From an uncultured Gaiellaceae bacterium (GTDB lineage Bacteria > Actinomycetota > Thermoleophilia > Gaiellales > Gaiellaceae), in NCBI GenBank assembly GCA_955652075.1, contig CATPAS010000159.1, forward strand, positions 1-7,763: a stretch of DNA of 7,763 bases, written 5' to 3'. Below are positions 6,219 to 7,763 of this stretch, one piece after another. The position numbers and the translations under genes were made by a program. The notes under the pieces are model-generated. The model was given only the letters and a program-made list of their open reading frames with translations. It did no database searches and was not told where the DNA came from. The first letter of the stretch is position 1. Every line of letters starts with the position of its first letter.

Positions 6219-6840
6219 CACGCCGGAGCCAGAGCGCGACCTCGCGGACGAAGTCTGGGTCGATCTGGTGGTACATCGGCGTCTCGCGGTAGAGCACCTC
6301 CGCACCCGCAGCCTCGAGCACCTCCAGCGCCTGACGCCCCCATTCGACTCCGATCACCGGATCCAGCGTCCCATGTCCGATCGCGACGGGCGGCAGCGGC
6401 GGCGACAGGTCGAGCTCGAACCCCTCGACCGTCGGGATGAACGAGCTGAACACCGTGAGCGCGGCCGGTCTCGGCCGTCCACGGCCAAGGCCCAACGAGT
6501 ACGCCATCACACCGCCCTGCGAGAACCCGCCCAGCACGAGCCGGTCGTGCCCGAGGCCGTGCTCCGCCAAGAAACCGTCCAGCCAGTCCAAAGCCGCCGA
6601 GTAGCTCGCGTGAAACGTCGTCGTCTCCGGCGTCCCGATTCCGCCGAGCACGTACCAGTGCGCACCGCCCGGCGGAAGCGACAAGGGGCCGCGCGGCGTC
6701 GCGCTGACGAAACGACCCTCCGGATCCAGCGCATCCAGCAAGGGAAAGAGATCGTTCTCGTCGGCACCGCGCCCGTGGAACAAGACCAGCGCCCCTTCGG
6801 GCTCACCGGCGGCCGGTCGCACGCGCGCGGTCAACGCCAT
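6199..6840 (-). CDS. Phospholipase/carboxylesterase-family serine hydrolase (MhqD-like)
   Basis: A 213-residue alpha/beta hydrolase of the Abhydrolase_2 group (carboxylesterase/phospholipase family). It has the oxyanion region LVLFHGRGADENDL (18-31), nucleophile Ser107 in GGFSQGG, acid Asp160 in GHGTLDPVI and His191 in PMYHQID, so the triad is complete. No signal peptide is visible, so it should be cytoplasmic. It hydrolyses carboxylic esters of an unknown compound. Bacillus MhqD is of this family and is made with ring-cleaving dioxygenases during quinone stress; here the divergent neighbour is exactly such a dioxygenase. The ATG at 6840 is used; only a weak AGG precedes it. The C-terminus, RRVIPPRG, is encoded within the overlap with the transposase gene end. 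Confidence 0.88.
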   Translation of the reverse strand: MALTARVRPAAGEPEGALVLFHGRGADENDLFPLLDALDPEGRFVSATPRGPLSLPPGGAHWYVLGGIGTPETTTFHASYSAALDWLDGFLAEHGLGHDRLVLGGFSQGGVMAYSLGLGRGRPRPAALTVFSSFIPTVEGFELDLSPPLPPVAIGHGTLDPVIGVEWGRQALEVLEAAGAEVLYRETPMYHQIDPDFVREVALWLRRVIPPRG

Positions 6841-6878
6841 GCCTGGATCATGACCGCCGCGGTACAGTCCAAGCGGCG
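6841..6878. promoter_or_regulatory. 38-bp divergent promoter region, hydrolase/dioxygenase
   Basis: The two divergent genes share only 38 bp. On the plus strand TACAGT (6863-6868) fits a -10 box and lies ten bases before the dioxygenase ATG, so its leader would be only a few bases. I see no convincing -35 and no clear box for the minus direction. A shared operator here would control both genes together. Confidence 0.35.
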
Positions 6879-7763
6879 ATGCACTTCGAAGGAATCCACC
6901 ACATCACGTGCATCACGGCGGACGCGCCGGGCAACGTCGACTTCTACGTCCGCGTCCTCGGCCTCCGGCTCGTCAAGAAATCCGTGAACCAGGACGATCC
7001 GACCGTCTACCACCTCTTCTACGCAGACGAGAAGGGGAGCGCGGGAAGCGACCTGACCTTCTTCGAGTACCCGCAGGCGCGACGCGGCCGCGCCGGCGCC
7101 GGGATGGTGCACAGGATCGTCTTCCGCGTCGCCACCGACGAGGCGCTCGACTTCTGGGAGGAGCGGCTCGCCGCGGAGGACGTCCCGACCCAGCGCGCCG
7201 ATACGGGCCTGCGGTTCGAAGATCCGGAGGGCCTCGGCCTCGAGATCGCCGTCGTCGCGACCGACGACGAGCCGCTGATCGCAGACCATCCCCAGATCCC
7301 CCGTGAGCTCGCGTTGCAGGGATTCGACGGTGTCCGCGCCTACGCCGACCCCGATCCGAGCCGCCGCTTCCTCGAGGAGACGCTTGGCTTCGAGCCGAAG
7401 GGCGACAACACCTGGGATGTCCGGGGCGCGAAGCGCGGCTCCTGGTACGCGTACGACATCCCTCCCACCGACCCCGGCGTCCCAGGTGCAGGCACCGTCC
7501 ACCACGTCGCCTGGGCCTCGCCGCCGGAGGAACACGAGGCGTGGCGGGAGCAAGTCGCCGCCGGCGGCGCCCACCCGACGCCCGTCATCGACCGCTTCTA
7601 CTTCAAGTCCGTGTACTTCCGCGAGCCCAGCGGCGTCCTCTTCGAGATCGCGACGATCGGCCCGGGCTTCACGGTCGACGAGCCGCACGAGTCTCTCGGC
7701 GAGCGACTCTCGCTGCCGCCGGACTTCGAGCACCTGCGCGGGCGCGTCGAGCCGCTGCTGACG
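6879..7763 (+). CDS. VOC-family ring-cleaving dioxygenase (MhqO/MhqE/PcpA-like), 3' end cut
   Basis: The frame is open from ATG 6879 to the window end, giving 295 residues; the family is usually slightly above 300, so only the tail is missing. It begins MHFEGIHHITCITADAPGNV and continues FYVRVLGLRLVKKSVNQDD and YHLFYADEKG, typical of glyoxalase-fold ring-cleaving dioxygenases related to Bacillus MhqO/MhqE and Sphingobium PcpA. There are two VOC modules, about 5-130 and 145-265. The probable iron ligands are His8 (GIHHIT), His209 (GTVHHVAW) and Glu256 (VLFEIAT), all present. Members open hydroquinone-type rings with oxygen. The gene is divergent from the MhqD-like hydrolase. The substrate here is inferred, not shown. 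A long open frame on the opposite strand is a GC artefact. Confidence 0.9.
   Translation, partial: MHFEGIHHITCITADAPGNVDFYVRVLGLRLVKKSVNQDDPTVYHLFYADEKGSAGSDLTFFEYPQARRGRAGAGMVHRIVFRVATDEALDFWEERLAAEDVPTQRADTGLRFEDPEGLGLEIAVVATDDEPLIADHPQIPRELALQGFDGVRAYADPDPSRRFLEETLGFEPKGDNTWDVRGAKRGSWYAYDIPPTDPGVPGAGTVHHVAWASPPEEHEAWREQVAAGGAHPTPVIDRFYFKSVYFREPSGVLFEIATIGPGFTVDEPHESLGERLSLPPDFEHLRGRVEPLLT

Noticed and set aside
6831..7733. 300-codon open frame on the minus strand opposite the dioxygenase
   Set aside because: Its translation matches no family and is rich in Arg, Val, Glu and Asp as expected of a GC-rich antisense frame. The plus strand carries a clear VOC dioxygenase with conserved metal ligands.
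1..7763. CRISPR array, tRNA, rRNA or phage genes
   Set aside because: I saw no regularly spaced repeats, no tRNA-like clover-leaf ends and no phage structural or integrase proteins on either strand.

Overview
This is a 7.8 kb stretch of GC-rich, densely packed chromosome. The codon use, many GTG/TTG starts, near-leaderless promoters and very short or negative gene spacings suggest a high-GC actinomycete. A deep-branching class such as Thermoleophilia is my guess from protein style only. Nothing looks like phage, CRISPR, tRNA or rRNA. The genes are mostly catabolic and detoxification enzymes, plus one small mobile-type gene.

Layout. (1) 1-1445, plus strand: the 3' end of an M20 peptidase gene, overlapped by 8 bp by a complete peptidase T gene (pepT). 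(2) 1399-4242, minus strand: an apparent operon read right to left. It holds an Amidohydrolase_3 (YtcJ-type) gene, an acetamidase/formamidase gene joined to it by a TAATG stop/start overlap but broken by a one-base frameshift near 2270-2282, and an HxlR-family redox-type regulator. The 3' end of the regulator gene overlaps the 3' end of pepT by 47 bp. (3) 4262-5443, plus strand: an acyl-CoA dehydrogenase, divergent from the amidohydrolase across a 19-bp gap. (4) 5444-5672: a 229-bp gap with no convincing gene but several inverted repeats. It ends in a strong 25-nt imperfect palindrome just upstream of a REP-associated (IS200-like, HUH) tyrosine transposase gene at 5673-6218. (5) 6199-7763: a small serine hydrolase of the phospholipase/carboxylesterase family (minus) and, divergent from it, a two-module VOC ring-cleaving dioxygenase (plus) cut by the window end. 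The second pair resembles the MhqD and MhqO/MhqE proteins of Bacillus quinone detoxification.

How the parts may work together. The M20 peptidase and PepT fit peptide scavenging. The amidohydrolase and acetamidase look like an amide-hydrolysis unit, which would be impaired if the frameshift is real. The HxlR protein has cysteines at positions 13 and 48, the spacing of the redox pair known in Bacillus HypR. That makes an electrophile or quinone sensor plausible, but its target is not shown by the sequence.

I do not see a clearly new multi-gene system. The points most worth following up are the palindrome plus transposase, the frameshifted acetamidase, the hydrolase/dioxygenase pair, and the regulator's cysteine pair.
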